Positions 51,800 through 60,578 of a stretch of DNA of 64,000 nt are shown piece after piece. The notes beneath the pieces are model-generated. The model ran no database searches. It was not told the DNA's origin and was given only the letters and a program-made list of their open reading frames with translations. Each line of letters starts with the position of its first letter. The stretch's first letter is position 1. The stretch covers positions 384,493 to 448,492 of the forward strand of contig NZ_JH376797.1 of the NCBI RefSeq assembly GCF_000234095.1, written 5' to 3'. This DNA is from Centipeda infelix ATCC 43532. GTDB lineage: Bacteria > Bacillota > Negativicutes > Selenomonadales > Selenomonadaceae. The translations under genes were made by a program, and so were the position numbers.

Positions 51800-52882
51800 A
51801 TGGGGCAGTATTCACTCAATCTTTTACGCATAGAATTTCGGATGAAAAATAGGTTCGGGAAATGGAAGGAATTTCAGACCTTCGAAGATGCAAACCGTTT
51901 TTTGCACATCTACAATACACGGATTGAAATGACGACGTATGAATACATCTGTTACCATGTAGTATGGGAAGATGGACATAATTTTTCCGGAACACTGCGA
52001 TTTCCTTTTTCGTGTGATGAGGAACTGCTGCTGCAAAATATCATTCGTGATATTCTGTATGATCGTCTCTATCTGGTATTTCCTTCATGCTCCCTTCAAT
52101 GGTTGCCAGAGTATTTTCTTCGTAGTCGAGCAGGTCATCGTGAATATGATACCATCCTATCCCATGCCGAGGGATTTGACCACGATCACTACAAACATAT
52201 TTGTTTCACGGCCAAGAACTACATGGAAGGTTTGTATCAAACATATCCTGGGCTATGCCGCATATATAAAAAGGCGCGGCGATTTTCCTCCTTTATTACC
52301 AGCATCCCATATCGCTCTATGGCATACAAGCGACATCTTCTGCAGTTGGCCAGAAAGTATATACGCATAGCTCTTGATATGTGTGTTCGCGGACACCGAA
52401 AGGCGGCCAGAGCGTATACGCATAAACTCTCACGCCTTTCGCAAGAGGTTTACGCTGAACGTCTGATTAAGGATGAACGGTTCACCAAGCAGGGACTGCT
52501 TCTCTATGGAATATTTCCAGGAGAAAATCTTGGGAACAAGGCTTTGTCCGAAGCAGAGCTTCTTGATTTCTCCTGCCGAATGAATTCCGTAAAAGCGGTT
52601 CATTCATATCATAGATCCACGTCATATGAACATGATCTCTTTTACCTTGTTTATTCTGAGGTGCTTGATCATATACTGCAGGAGGAAGATTGTTGTTGCA
52701 TATACGACCAAACTTCGGTAGAAGTTATTCGGAGACTTATATCGAAGAACATTCCTATATGCCGTGCGATTGAATTCATAAATCGGTATGATCCGTTTGC
52801 TGTCGGTCATCCAAATTATGGGAGAGACATCTTCCATAAGATTCATCCGCATTCCGTTATTAAGCCTTTGACAGCCGTATAG
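51800..52882 (+). CDS. hypothetical protein
   Basis: 360 residues from ATG 51800, with AAAGGA nine bases upstream. No family recognised. It is rich in Tyr, His and Arg, with helical middle (YKRHLLQLARKYIRIALDMC) and a Cys cluster (EEDCCCIYDQ). It has a transfer-type promoter of its own, so it probably works in conjugation. Confidence 0.6.
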   Translation: MGQYSLNLLRIEFRMKNRFGKWKEFQTFEDANRFLHIYNTRIEMTTYEYICYHVVWEDGHNFSGTLRFPFSCDEELLLQNIIRDILYDRLYLVFPSCSLQWLPEYFLRSRAGHREYDTILSHAEGFDHDHYKHICFTAKNYMEGLYQTYPGLCRIYKKARRFSSFITSIPYRSMAYKRHLLQLARKYIRIALDMCVRGHRKAARAYTHKLSRLSQEVYAERLIKDERFTKQGLLLYGIFPGENLGNKALSEAELLDFSCRMNSVKAVHSYHRSTSYEHDLFYLVYSEVLDHILQEEDCCCIYDQTSVEVIRRLISKNIPICRAIEFINRYDPFAVGHPNYGRDIFHKIHPHSVIKPLTAV

Positions 52883-52967
52883 GAATCCTTATGACTTGTT
52901 TATGAACCGCTTCATTCATTATTATGATGCTTTTCGTGAAGCATGTATATAAATTTCATAATCTACC

Positions 52968-52996
52968 TTGACATCTTTATGAACGAGATGTATATT
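52968..52996 (+). promoter_or_regulatory. parMR promoter
   Basis: TTGACA (52968-52973), 17 bases, TATATT (52991-52996). Transcription would begin near 53003, inside the left arm of the following inverted repeat. Confidence 0.7.
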
Positions 52997-52998
52997 TA

Positions 52999-53055
52999 CG
53001 GTATACGAAATAATTAGTTAGTTATATGCTAATTATTTCGTATACCGATTTTTTG
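52999..53055. repeat. 19-bp perfect inverted repeat with T-run before parM
   Basis: CGGTATACGAAATAATTAG (52999-53017) and its exact complement (53029-53047) flank 11 bases, followed by ATTTTTTG. It may be an early terminator (attenuator), a ParR-type operator/centromere, or both. The rest of the 212-base gap has a small ATGCTT/AAGCAT hairpin at 52927-52944. Confidence 0.75.
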
Positions 53056-53094
53056 TAACTCACGATTGTCCACGAAAATGAAGGAGGATTTTCT

Positions 53095-54249
53095 ATGCAG
53101 TTCATGGTGGCGAATGACAACGGGAATTCTGAGCAGGATCTGATAATCAACGGGCAGAGGATCAGCTCGCCGAATGTCTTTGCGCGTGTCGGGAAACTCA
53201 CGAACTTAGACGAACTCAATCCGGAGTATATCCTGAAACATATCCACGACAATCTTATTGTCTCTGTGGATGGTGCGCTCTACTATGTCGGGGCGTATGC
53301 AATGAGCAGCGGTCAACGCTGCCGGTCAATCACCGTTGGTGTCGATAATGACAAGGTGTCCAGCGATATTGTCTATGTAAACACGCTTGCGCATATCGCT
53401 GGGGAAGTAGTTGCAACCGCATTCAAGGAAAAGGGGCAGCTACCGGAGGAGGGCGAGGCTCTCAAAGCGCGTATCGACATGGCAACTGCGATTCCCGTAT
53501 CTTATTACACCAAGGCAAAAGCCGCAGAGTTTGCGGAAAAGTTCATGCGAAAGCAGCATACCGTTACGGTGTATGTAGGAGCAAGGGAGTACGTTGTATT
53601 CCTTTCTTTTGACTTTGTGAAAGCTATTCCGGAAGGGGTCACAGCTGCACACGCTTTCATGGATCGGCCGGAACTGATTCACCAAGTCAAGAATCTATCG
53701 GCCAAGAAGTTTGAGACCCTGCGTATCTTGCACATTGCGATCGGCGAGGGGACGACGGAGTTCCCAATCACCACAGGCATTGCCTTTAAGCCGGATTTCA
53801 TCACAGGAACATTCAACGGCAATGGCCATGCAATCACAAGAGTGCTGGAAAGCTTCAAAAAGGACTTCGGGCTTCAAAGCGTGACCCGTCAGGACTTCTC
53901 GCGCTATGTGCGCGATACCGGACACAAGTATCATGATGCGGCCATGTCATATTTTATACCGGCACTCGAAGATGAAGCAGAGGATATTTTGAATATGGCC
54001 GAGCAGGTTCTTTCAAGAGCGAACAATGAGGTAGATATTGTGGCCGTATATGGAGGCGGCTCAATCCTCATGCGCGATGCATTGGAGAAACGGCTTTCTG
54101 CGTTCTGCAAGAGGGCAAAGATCCGCCTCGTATACATTGATGATCCAGAGGACGCAGTGTTTATCGAAGCTGATGGACTCAACGCATTCCTGAGCAGTAA
54201 GTTGTTTCAGGTTCTCAAGAACAATGCGATGAGCGGTGAGAAAGGATAA
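53095..54249 (+). CDS. parM: ParM/StbA-like actin ATPase
   Basis: 384 residues after AAGGAGG. Actin-type nucleotide-binding motifs: ANDNGNSEQD (phosphate 1, residues 6-15), HIAIGEGTTEFPI (phosphate 2) and DIVAVYGGGSILMR (adenosine). Such proteins polymerise to separate plasmid copies, or help replicating ICEs persist. A ParR-like gene follows by six bases. Confidence 0.85.
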   Translation: MQFMVANDNGNSEQDLIINGQRISSPNVFARVGKLTNLDELNPEYILKHIHDNLIVSVDGALYYVGAYAMSSGQRCRSITVGVDNDKVSSDIVYVNTLAHIAGEVVATAFKEKGQLPEEGEALKARIDMATAIPVSYYTKAKAAEFAEKFMRKQHTVTVYVGAREYVVFLSFDFVKAIPEGVTAAHAFMDRPELIHQVKNLSAKKFETLRILHIAIGEGTTEFPITTGIAFKPDFITGTFNGNGHAITRVLESFKKDFGLQSVTRQDFSRYVRDTGHKYHDAAMSYFIPALEDEAEDILNMAEQVLSRANNEVDIVAVYGGGSILMRDALEKRLSAFCKRAKIRLVYIDDPEDAVFIEADGLNAFLSSKLFQVLKNNAMSGEKG

Positions 54250-54254
54250 GAGCG

Positions 54255-54629
54255 ATGGCCAACGAAAAGAGCGTGATTGTCAAGTCCGTCTCTCTGGAGC
54301 GGACGGAGGAGTTTGAGCGGTTTGTTGCGCGTCAGAAGAATTTCAGCCGGTCGATTCGTGTCCTGATCCAGCAAGCGATTTTTCAGCGCAATGGGGCAAT
54401 CGTCGATATTTGGGAAGAGTACGAAAAAGCCGTGCGGGACAGTGTTTTCCGGAATCAGATGAACTCTGCTCCCTATGTAGAAGAAAAATCTGATCAGAGA
54501 GGAGGCTCTCCGGAGGAAGCGGCAATCCTTGACGAATCTTACCATGAGGAACCGTCAACAAGCCGCAGCCTGTCCAGGAGCGATGAGAAAACGGACAACG
54601 ATAACGGCATTCCAGAAGGGTATCAATGA
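54255..54629 (+). CDS. parR: ParR-like DNA-binding protein
   Basis: 124 residues. N-terminal ribbon-helix-helix (IVKSVSLERTEEFERFVARQ, SRSIRVLIQQAIFQRNG) and an acidic, disordered C-terminus, the ParR pattern: the first part binds the centromere, the tail contacts ParM. Together with parM this is a type II partition operon. Assignment is by layout. Confidence 0.7.
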   Translation: MANEKSVIVKSVSLERTEEFERFVARQKNFSRSIRVLIQQAIFQRNGAIVDIWEEYEKAVRDSVFRNQMNSAPYVEEKSDQRGGSPEEAAILDESYHEEPSTSRSLSRSDEKTDNDNGIPEGYQ

Positions 54630-54639
54630 ATCCGCGCGG

Positions 54640-54674
54640 GGGCTGTCTGCCTAAAGGCAGCAGCCCTCTTTTAC
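54640..54674 (+). terminator. terminator of parMR
   Basis: GGGCTG...CAGCCC with an inner CTGCC/GGCAG stem (54640-54666), then TCTTTTA. Confidence 0.8.
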
Positions 54675-54700
54675 CGCCTGGAAGGTAGGCATCAGATTAG

Positions 54701-54729
54701 TTGCTCCTTTGCCTTGTTCGCGTTATAAT
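54701..54729 (+). promoter_or_regulatory. promoter of the kinase pair
   Basis: TTGCTC (54701-54706), 17 bases, TATAAT (54724-54729); ordinary sigma-70 type, unlike the transfer promoters. Confidence 0.65.
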
Positions 54730-54746
54730 TGGAATAGGAGGCGAGG

Positions 54747-54974
54747 ATGATGGAGAAGATAACATATAAATATAATCCGTCGGATTATGACGAGATGCTT
54801 TGTGAATATATGACTGCGTTTTATCGGGCGTATGAGGAGAAGAACCGCGTTTTTATGATTTCTGAAATGGGGCATCTCTTTTCCGAAACGAAATATGCCA
54901 TGAAAGAAGGGGATATTTCGTCAAGCGATCGTGAGGAAATGCTGACGTATTTTGGGGAGCTGCTTTATGCTTGA
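54747..54974 (+). CDS. small partner of the HipA/CtkA-like kinase
   Basis: 75 residues from ATG 54747 (or 54750), after AGGAGGCGAGG. Acidic and helical (YEEKNRVFMISEMGHLFSET). It overlaps the kinase gene by eight bases, an arrangement common in toxin-antitoxin pairs. No DNA-binding motif is visible, so it is not a typical HipB. Confidence 0.5.
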   Translation: MMEKITYKYNPSDYDEMLCEYMTAFYRAYEEKNRVFMISEMGHLFSETKYAMKEGDISSSDREEMLTYFGELLYA

Positions 54975-55887
54975 TCTGCGTGATGTGAAATGGTTGCCGA
55001 ACCGCTTCGGTGGCTCTGAGAGTAAATGGACAATGGAGTATGAGGGAAAACTCTACATGGTGAAGTTTCCCGATCCGAACCGTGCGCCGAAGCATACGGC
55101 GCTGAGTTATATCAACAATCATTATTCGGAGTACATCGGCTGTCACATCTTTCAAATGCTTGGGATGCCATCGCAAAATACCTTTTTGGGGCGTGGAACG
55201 CCGCCCAACAGCAAGAGAGAAAAGACTGTTGTTGCCTGTGAGGTGTTCTGTCAGGATAAGCCCGGCTGCCTGATCGAGTTCAGCAAGTTTTTTCTGCATG
55301 AAACAGACAGTGAAAAGCGCAAAAAGACAACGCTTGAAGATGTGATGAAGGTCATTGACGAGGATGTGACTATCAAAAACAAGGCGCAGATAAAAAATTT
55401 CTTCTGGGATATGTTTGTCGTAGATGCGCTGCTTGGAAATGGTGACCGACACCTGGATAATTGGGGGCTGATACAGTCGGAGGACGGTTCACTGTCCCCT
55501 GCGCCTGTATATGATTGTGGGTCAGCTCTTTCCCCTTTGTATTCTGACGAGCAAAAAATAACCCTTTTGGAAGACGCTGCGGGTTTTAAGAACACGGAAT
55601 TCAATCTGTGTTCCGCATATCGCTATCAGGGGCGGCGCGTTCATTATCATGAGTTTTTCAAGAATCCGCCGGAAGACCTGCGCCAGGCCATCCAGCGCAT
55701 TGTGCCTCGGATCAAAACGGCTGCTGCGCAGATCGACAACTTCATCGACCGCACAGAAGGGCTGTCGGATGTATCAAAAGCGTACATGAAAAAGTCGCTC
55801 ATGATGAGAAGGGAGCTGATCCTCCTTCCGGCACTCAAGTGCTGCAACGAAAAAGGTCATGCGTTTGTACGTGGAGGGGGCAGATAA
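54967..55887 (+). CDS. HipA/CtkA-like serine kinase
   Basis: 306 residues from ATG 54967. LLGNGDRHLDNWGLI (about 157-171) is the HipA/CtkA-type catalytic loop with Asp, His and Asn. PAPVYDCGSAL supplies the metal-binding Asp. The N-terminal lobe has YEGKLYMVKFP with the ATP-site Lys. The protein is shorter than HipA and closer to CtkA-type kinases. It may be a toxin or a kinase acting on recipient proteins. The upstream small gene is the candidate regulator. Confidence 0.7.
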   Translation: MLDLRDVKWLPNRFGGSESKWTMEYEGKLYMVKFPDPNRAPKHTALSYINNHYSEYIGCHIFQMLGMPSQNTFLGRGTPPNSKREKTVVACEVFCQDKPGCLIEFSKFFLHETDSEKRKKTTLEDVMKVIDEDVTIKNKAQIKNFFWDMFVVDALLGNGDRHLDNWGLIQSEDGSLSPAPVYDCGSALSPLYSDEQKITLLEDAAGFKNTEFNLCSAYRYQGRRVHYHEFFKNPPEDLRQAIQRIVPRIKTAAAQIDNFIDRTEGLSDVSKAYMKKSLMMRRELILLPALKCCNEKGHAFVRGGGR

Positions 55888-55913
55888 TTCCATATCGGCC
55901 AATTATATAGATG

Positions 55914-55955
55914 AAAATCACCGTGTCCTATCGTAGAACATGGTGATTTTTCTTT
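55914..55955 (+). terminator. terminator after the kinase gene
   Basis: AAAATCACC (55914-55922) pairs with GGTGATTTT (55942-55950), followed by TCTTT. Confidence 0.75.
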
Positions 55956-55999
55956 CAAAACCTATACTTTTTAGGAGTTTGTAGATCGCCAATAAAATA

Positions 56000-56061
56000 T
56001 GCTTCAAAAAGTCCTATCTACACTTTTGAAGCATTCCAAAAGTGCAATGGAGTTTTTGAAA
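56000..56061. promoter_or_regulatory. putative resolvase binding sites
   Basis: TGCTTCAAAA...TTTTGAAGCA spans 34 bases (56000-56033), a usual size for a resolvase subsite. A weaker related site (TTC-AAAA...TTTTGAA) lies at 56034-56061, next to the resolvase gene. Confidence 0.5.
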
Positions 56062-56103
56062 CAAATATGATAAAATTCTAAGCAAAGGAGGGGAACTTGC
56101 AAA

Positions 56104-56709
56104 ATGAAGATTGGATACATCCGCGTTTCTGATAAAAAACAAAATCCTGATCGGCAGATTGAAAAGATGCTGGCCATCGGAATCGAAGAACGCTTCATTT
56201 TTGTCGATCGGCAAAGCGGGAAAGATTTTGCACGACCATCATACCAGTTGATGAAGCAGGTTCTCCGTGAGGGGGATCTGCTGTATTTGGACGCGCTAGA
56301 TCGGCTCGGACGAGATTATGACGGGATCATTGAGGAATGGAAGGATATGACACGCAATATCGGCGTTGATATTGTGGTACTGGAGCAGGAATCCTTATTT
56401 GACAGTAGGCGATTTCGGGAAATGGGGGAATTGGGGAAACTGATGGAAGATCAGTTTCTCAGTCTTTTGAGTTACGTTGCAGAACAGGAGCGCAACAAAA
56501 TCCGGATGCGGCAACGTGAAGGAATCAATATTGCCCAGCGGAAAGGGGTTCGGTTCGGGCGACCGCGCGTCGAGATTACGAGGGAATTTCAAGATGTTGT
56601 AAAACAATGGCGAAACGGGGAGATTACCACAAAAGAGGCGATGCGTATATCCAACATGAAGCCGTCTACATTCTATCGACGGATAGGAGACTTAAAGGAG
56701 GAACTGTGA
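56104..56709 (+). CDS. serine recombinase (resolvase/invertase)
   Basis: 201 residues after AAAGGAGGGG. N-terminal catalytic domain with the nucleophile Ser9 (GYIRVS) and conserved Arg/Asp (LDALDRLGRD). The long E helix holds EQERNKIRMRQREGI, and a C-terminal helix-turn-helix has GEITTKEAMRISNMKPSTFY and RRIGD. It probably resolves element multimers, matching the presence of partition genes. The upstream sites fit autoregulation. Confidence 0.9.
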   Translation: MKIGYIRVSDKKQNPDRQIEKMLAIGIEERFIFVDRQSGKDFARPSYQLMKQVLREGDLLYLDALDRLGRDYDGIIEEWKDMTRNIGVDIVVLEQESLFDSRRFREMGELGKLMEDQFLSLLSYVAEQERNKIRMRQREGINIAQRKGVRFGRPRVEITREFQDVVKQWRNGEITTKEAMRISNMKPSTFYRRIGDLKEEL

Positions 56710-57224
56710 TGAAGAAGATCGTTTTGTTGTTGTTTTGTATGCTTATCTATATGCCGGCGACGTTTGCCTCAACATGGCAGGAGGATGTGGATGCCGTTAC
56801 CAACGATCCCCAGAAGATCTATGAGGTATATCGCGGAATGCCTTACGCAGACTTTGAAAAGGCATGGACAGATGTGCCAAATTGGAAGCGTAAGGAAATA
56901 AAGCCTCGTTGGCAGTTGTTTGAGAAGATCCTTGAAGGAAAGAAATCTCTACGGGAAGAGTTCCAAGTGATGGGAGACAAGACGAATGTGATCAGCATAG
57001 AAGTCGCATTCTTCACCAACGACAAGAAACTGTTGGATGAAATTTTCGATTATACGCGTTCCCGTCTCGCTCAAAAACTCGGCAACGATGGCCAGGTTGA
57101 AGGCTGTAACATTGATGATGCCGGATACGCAACCCTCATTACATGGCCAGGGACACATATTATGCTGACGCGCAGCCCTGACGAAAAAGGTGGGAAAACT
57201 TACAATACGCGCATACGGTTCTAA
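56709..57224 (+). CDS. secreted hypothetical protein
   Basis: 171 residues. ATG 56709 overlaps the resolvase stop (TGATG). A clear signal peptide (MKKIVLLLFCMLIYMPATFA) precedes a soluble domain of 150 residues with no recognised motif (RGMPYADFEKAWTDVPNWKR). Located outside the cytoplasm. Function unknown. Confidence 0.65.
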   Translation: MKKIVLLLFCMLIYMPATFASTWQEDVDAVTNDPQKIYEVYRGMPYADFEKAWTDVPNWKRKEIKPRWQLFEKILEGKKSLREEFQVMGDKTNVISIEVAFFTNDKKLLDEIFDYTRSRLAQKLGNDGQVEGCNIDDAGYATLITWPGTHIMLTRSPDEKGGKTYNTRIRF

Positions 57225-57245
57225 ATTTCGCTTGCTGCTTGATGC

Positions 57246-57280
57246 AAAGAAGCCCTCTCACATAGAAAGGGCTTCTTTTT
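57246..57280. terminator. bidirectional terminator
   Basis: AAAGAAGCCCT (57246-57256) pairs with AGGGCTTCTTT (57268-57278) with A and T runs, between the convergent secreted-protein and relaxase genes. Confidence 0.85.
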
Positions 57281-57289
57281 GTATGTTGG

Positions 57290-60268
57290 TTATAGATCAC
57301 GGTAGATTTGTTTGTTTGCTTCTTCTGCCTTGGCGGCCTCGGACATGAGCGTCCATGTTTTGAGCGCAGAGTTATCCTCCCGCATGGTTGCAACCAAACT
57401 CGCATAATGTGAGTTTCCGGAGACCGCTTCGGCGATGATAGCCGGTTTGTCTTTGGCTTTTACAGGGGCAGATACCTTATACTGTTGCGCGTTTTGCTTA
57501 TCGCCCTGCACGGCTTTTGCGAGTGCCTCCATTTGCAGTTTTGCGCGGTTCATTTTTTCTGTCGCACGTTCCAGGCGCCTCTGCAACGCATCGCATTGTT
57601 CTTGATAAGGGGCGTTTTTCTTTATGATCCCAAGAGCAATATCTTTGATTTTCGCCTTTCCCTGCGGTGAGTCAATCTGTGTTGCCAGCCTCTTTTTCTG
57701 TTGCTCCAATTCGATCTTGCGGTTTGCTAAATCACGGATTCTTTGATTCAGGTCATCACGACGAGAAGCGAGTGCGCGGTATCGTTCCTGATATTCTGTG
57801 TATCGGTCGCGATCCGCAGATGCCGGAACTGGCAGTTTCCGAAATTCTGCAATATCTTGCTCCAATTTTGCTTGATCGTTCTGCAGATAGCCTTCCTGCT
57901 TTTTCAATTCTCGGAGATCCTCGCGCAATTTTTTCAGCCCGCCCTTCGTATAGATATTGCTTGCCATCTGCAATGCACGATCCATAGACAGGACTTTCTT
58001 TTTCGCAGCTTCCAGCTGTTTTTGCAATCGCTCCGTTTCTTTCTTGTAGCCATAAAATCGTTTTCGTATGATGGAATAGAGCTGATGCGTTGTGTAGGTA
58101 TCCTGCTGATTTTCTGCGTGCGTTTCTGCGAATAATCCTTGCTCCAATGCCCGCATAGATATTTCCAAGTTCTGCTCGGCTTTTGTGAGTTTTTTGCGAA
58201 TCTGCGCATTAGCTTGCAACGTCTTGTGCGTAATTAGTTGAATCTGTTTCTGTATGTCCGTATTCTTCAATCGGATTTCTAAAGCGTCTATTTTATCTTG
58301 GAGCAGGTATTTATCATGTTGAAGGTTTGATAGCTTTTCATCGAGTGCCGGCAAGAGCTGTCGATAGGCGGCCAGTTCTTCATCTGTCGGATTTTTAGGC
58401 TCTTCCAGATTTTCTTTGAATTCCGTCCATCGCTGGATGTCCGACAGGATTTTTTTATACGTCTGATACGCATCTTTCTCCTCCTCCGTCATATACTCGA
58501 TTTTCGCATTTTCTTGTGCATCAGCAACGGATATAAGCATCCGCTGCAGGTGCTCATGGGCATGTACGGCCTCAACGAAACTATCCCGCAGTTCGCCAAT
58601 GTGTGAGGTTGCGTCATTTTCGCTCTCGATGAACTCATTTGATGATACGACTGCTTTGATGTTTTTCTTGAGCCGCCCTGTCTTCTCTTTTCGCTCATCT
58701 TCCTCCATTCCATGTGCAACAAGCTCGGCAGCAAAAAGCAAGTCTTGATATTCTTTCTTGTGGACACGATACTGCTTGATGCGCTGCACCTGCGGATTGC
58801 TGTCCTCGAGCACGCCATGCTTACTGATGTGCTCCTCCGGAATACGGTTCAAAAGATTTGCCAGTACAAGATCTCCGTTCATGCGGGCTTCCTGTTCCTG
58901 GGCTTTGAGGCTGCGATGGTCAACTCTTGCGCTGTGTCCGTACTTCTCCAATACACTGTTTACGATTTCTTCATAGGAAGCCCGTAAATGTGGGACATAG
59001 GTACGGTCTGCCCATTTGCGATCTATGGGTGCTCCATGGCTGCGCATCGCTTCTTCCGTTTTGTTTTTTACGTTCTCACGCAGCGGATAGCGAAAGTAAG
59101 CGGATCGCTTCCGCTCTTTCTTTTTTTCGACCTCATCGACCAGCCGCGTGGAGAATACCAGGTGAACGTGAAGATTATGCGTCCCATCGGACATTGCGCC
59201 AATTTTATCATGTACGGCGAGTGAGTAGTAGTGATCGGGCAGGTTCTCTTGGATGAATCTGTTGACGATCTCTAAATTCTGCTCAAGGGTCAATTCATTC
59301 TGTAATGCAAATTCCAGATCTTTATAACGAGCTGCGTTTTTAGGAGAGTAGCGGTCTGCTGCTCGAAAAAAGACGCTGGGCGAATCCTTCGCCCATTTTG
59401 GAAGATGGTGCTGCTTATAGACGCAATCTCCGCGCTCTGAATACGCCTTTTCACGGTTGATATACTCAACATGACGTTGTGCGTATATCGTATCCATGTT
59501 GCTTTCGATGTTATCTAGGATTCGCCTTGCGGTTCCTCGAGCATACTGTTTTCGTCCGTCAGATAAATCCCATCGCATAAAGGTATTGTGTGTGGCTCCG
59601 TCGTGTCCCAACTGACCACTCTCATCGCTTGACACCAACAGCGCAGCGTCCTCTGATCGAGTGCCATCCACAGAGAGTTTGGGCAGTTGACGCATTGTGG
59701 GTAGGGTTCCGATGGAAGCAGCTTTGGCATTTCCACGCTGATTTTCGTCAATGTCGGGCTTTGGAATGTTCTTGCGGACGACAACTCGTCCACCTTGTTC
59801 TCTAAATCGTTCTCGTTCATCCTGTTTCTCCTTTCGCTTCTTTTCAAGGATGCTCTGCATATTCGCATCTTTGAAAGTGACTGGCAGATCGGACAAAAGA
59901 GCAGCATGGATACATTTTGCTTTGAAGGCCAGACTGCCGTTCACTATCAAAGGCTCTGTCATGGTTTCTTTTGCGACCATGAGAGCAGTGGCGATTGTGT
60001 CATAGGATGGATCATCCGTGACGACAATCCCTTTTTCTGTATTGGTGATTTTTCCGTAGGGACTTGAATAAAGCAGAACAGTCCGGCCATCAATCGCGTC
60101 TTTTTTTCGAGTTGATGAGATGACGTTATCCATGCTCTGAGGTTGGCGTTCATCTATGTTCTTAAACTTTCCTTCACGGTTGATATAGTCCGAGTGTTCG
60201 ACGGCTGAAATCTGCGTTTTCGTCTTTGGGCGCTTGTCATTCTTGACGGTAAAATGGTATAAAGCCAT
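57290..60268 (-). CDS. mobA: MobA/MobL (MobQ-type) relaxase
   Basis: 992 residues from ATG 60268 (MALYHFTVK). The likely catalytic Tyr is Tyr28 (SAVEHSDYINREGKF). The metal-binding histidines are in THNLHVHLVFSTR (about 360). The middle fits the family (HLPKWAKDSPSVFFRAADRY, NELTLEQNLEIVNRF). Between them lies an insert of about 200 residues with an LPD7-like stretch (YDTIATALMVAKETMTEPLI, VNGSLAFKAKCIHAALL), after which YINRE recurs. Residues 600-990 are coiled coil. It nicks oriT and pilots the strand. The candidate oriT is 153 bases upstream. Confidence 0.85.
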   Translation of the reverse strand: MALYHFTVKNDKRPKTKTQISAVEHSDYINREGKFKNIDERQPQSMDNVISSTRKKDAIDGRTVLLYSSPYGKITNTEKGIVVTDDPSYDTIATALMVAKETMTEPLIVNGSLAFKAKCIHAALLSDLPVTFKDANMQSILEKKRKEKQDERERFREQGGRVVVRKNIPKPDIDENQRGNAKAASIGTLPTMRQLPKLSVDGTRSEDAALLVSSDESGQLGHDGATHNTFMRWDLSDGRKQYARGTARRILDNIESNMDTIYAQRHVEYINREKAYSERGDCVYKQHHLPKWAKDSPSVFFRAADRYSPKNAARYKDLEFALQNELTLEQNLEIVNRFIQENLPDHYYSLAVHDKIGAMSDGTHNLHVHLVFSTRLVDEVEKKKERKRSAYFRYPLRENVKNKTEEAMRSHGAPIDRKWADRTYVPHLRASYEEIVNSVLEKYGHSARVDHRSLKAQEQEARMNGDLVLANLLNRIPEEHISKHGVLEDSNPQVQRIKQYRVHKKEYQDLLFAAELVAHGMEEDERKEKTGRLKKNIKAVVSSNEFIESENDATSHIGELRDSFVEAVHAHEHLQRMLISVADAQENAKIEYMTEEEKDAYQTYKKILSDIQRWTEFKENLEEPKNPTDEELAAYRQLLPALDEKLSNLQHDKYLLQDKIDALEIRLKNTDIQKQIQLITHKTLQANAQIRKKLTKAEQNLEISMRALEQGLFAETHAENQQDTYTTHQLYSIIRKRFYGYKKETERLQKQLEAAKKKVLSMDRALQMASNIYTKGGLKKLREDLRELKKQEGYLQNDQAKLEQDIAEFRKLPVPASADRDRYTEYQERYRALASRRDDLNQRIRDLANRKIELEQQKKRLATQIDSPQGKAKIKDIALGIIKKNAPYQEQCDALQRRLERATEKMNRAKLQMEALAKAVQGDKQNAQQYKVSAPVKAKDKPAIIAEAVSGNSHYASLVATMREDNSALKTWTLMSEAAKAEEANKQIYRDL

Positions 60269-60420
60269 GCTGCTTTTATTCTCCCCGGCAGGTCGTGAAA
60301 ATCTTCGGAGCGGAGCGACGATAAGCGATAGCGCCAAGCTGCCAACGGCAGGTTCAGGGAGCGTAGGCGACCGACAAAAAAATTCGCCCGCGAAGCGGCG
60401 TAAGAATTGGGTCGAACGGC

Positions 60421-60471
60421 GTTTCAGCGTGCTGAAATGCATAAGTGAGCTTAGAGTAACTTCAGTTACTC
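60421..60471. other. candidate oriT (MobQ type)
   Basis: Inverted repeat TTTCAGC/GCTGAAA (60422-60428, 60431-60437), four bases, then TAAGTGAGCTTA (60442-60453), then a second repeat GAGTAAC/GTTACTC (60454-60471). This is the layout of RSF1010-family origins, where a repeat precedes a TAARTGCG-type nick sequence. It lies in the non-coding gap upstream of the relaxase. The rest of the 310-base gap has a TCCCATTTT/AAAATGGGA repeat at 60524-60545. Confidence 0.7.
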
Positions 60472-60578
60472 CCATTCTATCAAAACAGGCACAATAAAGT
60501 GGGAAACAAACGGGAAACTTGATTCCCATTTTGAAAAAAATGGGAGCGTGCATGGTATACTCTGATTGAATCGTAACA

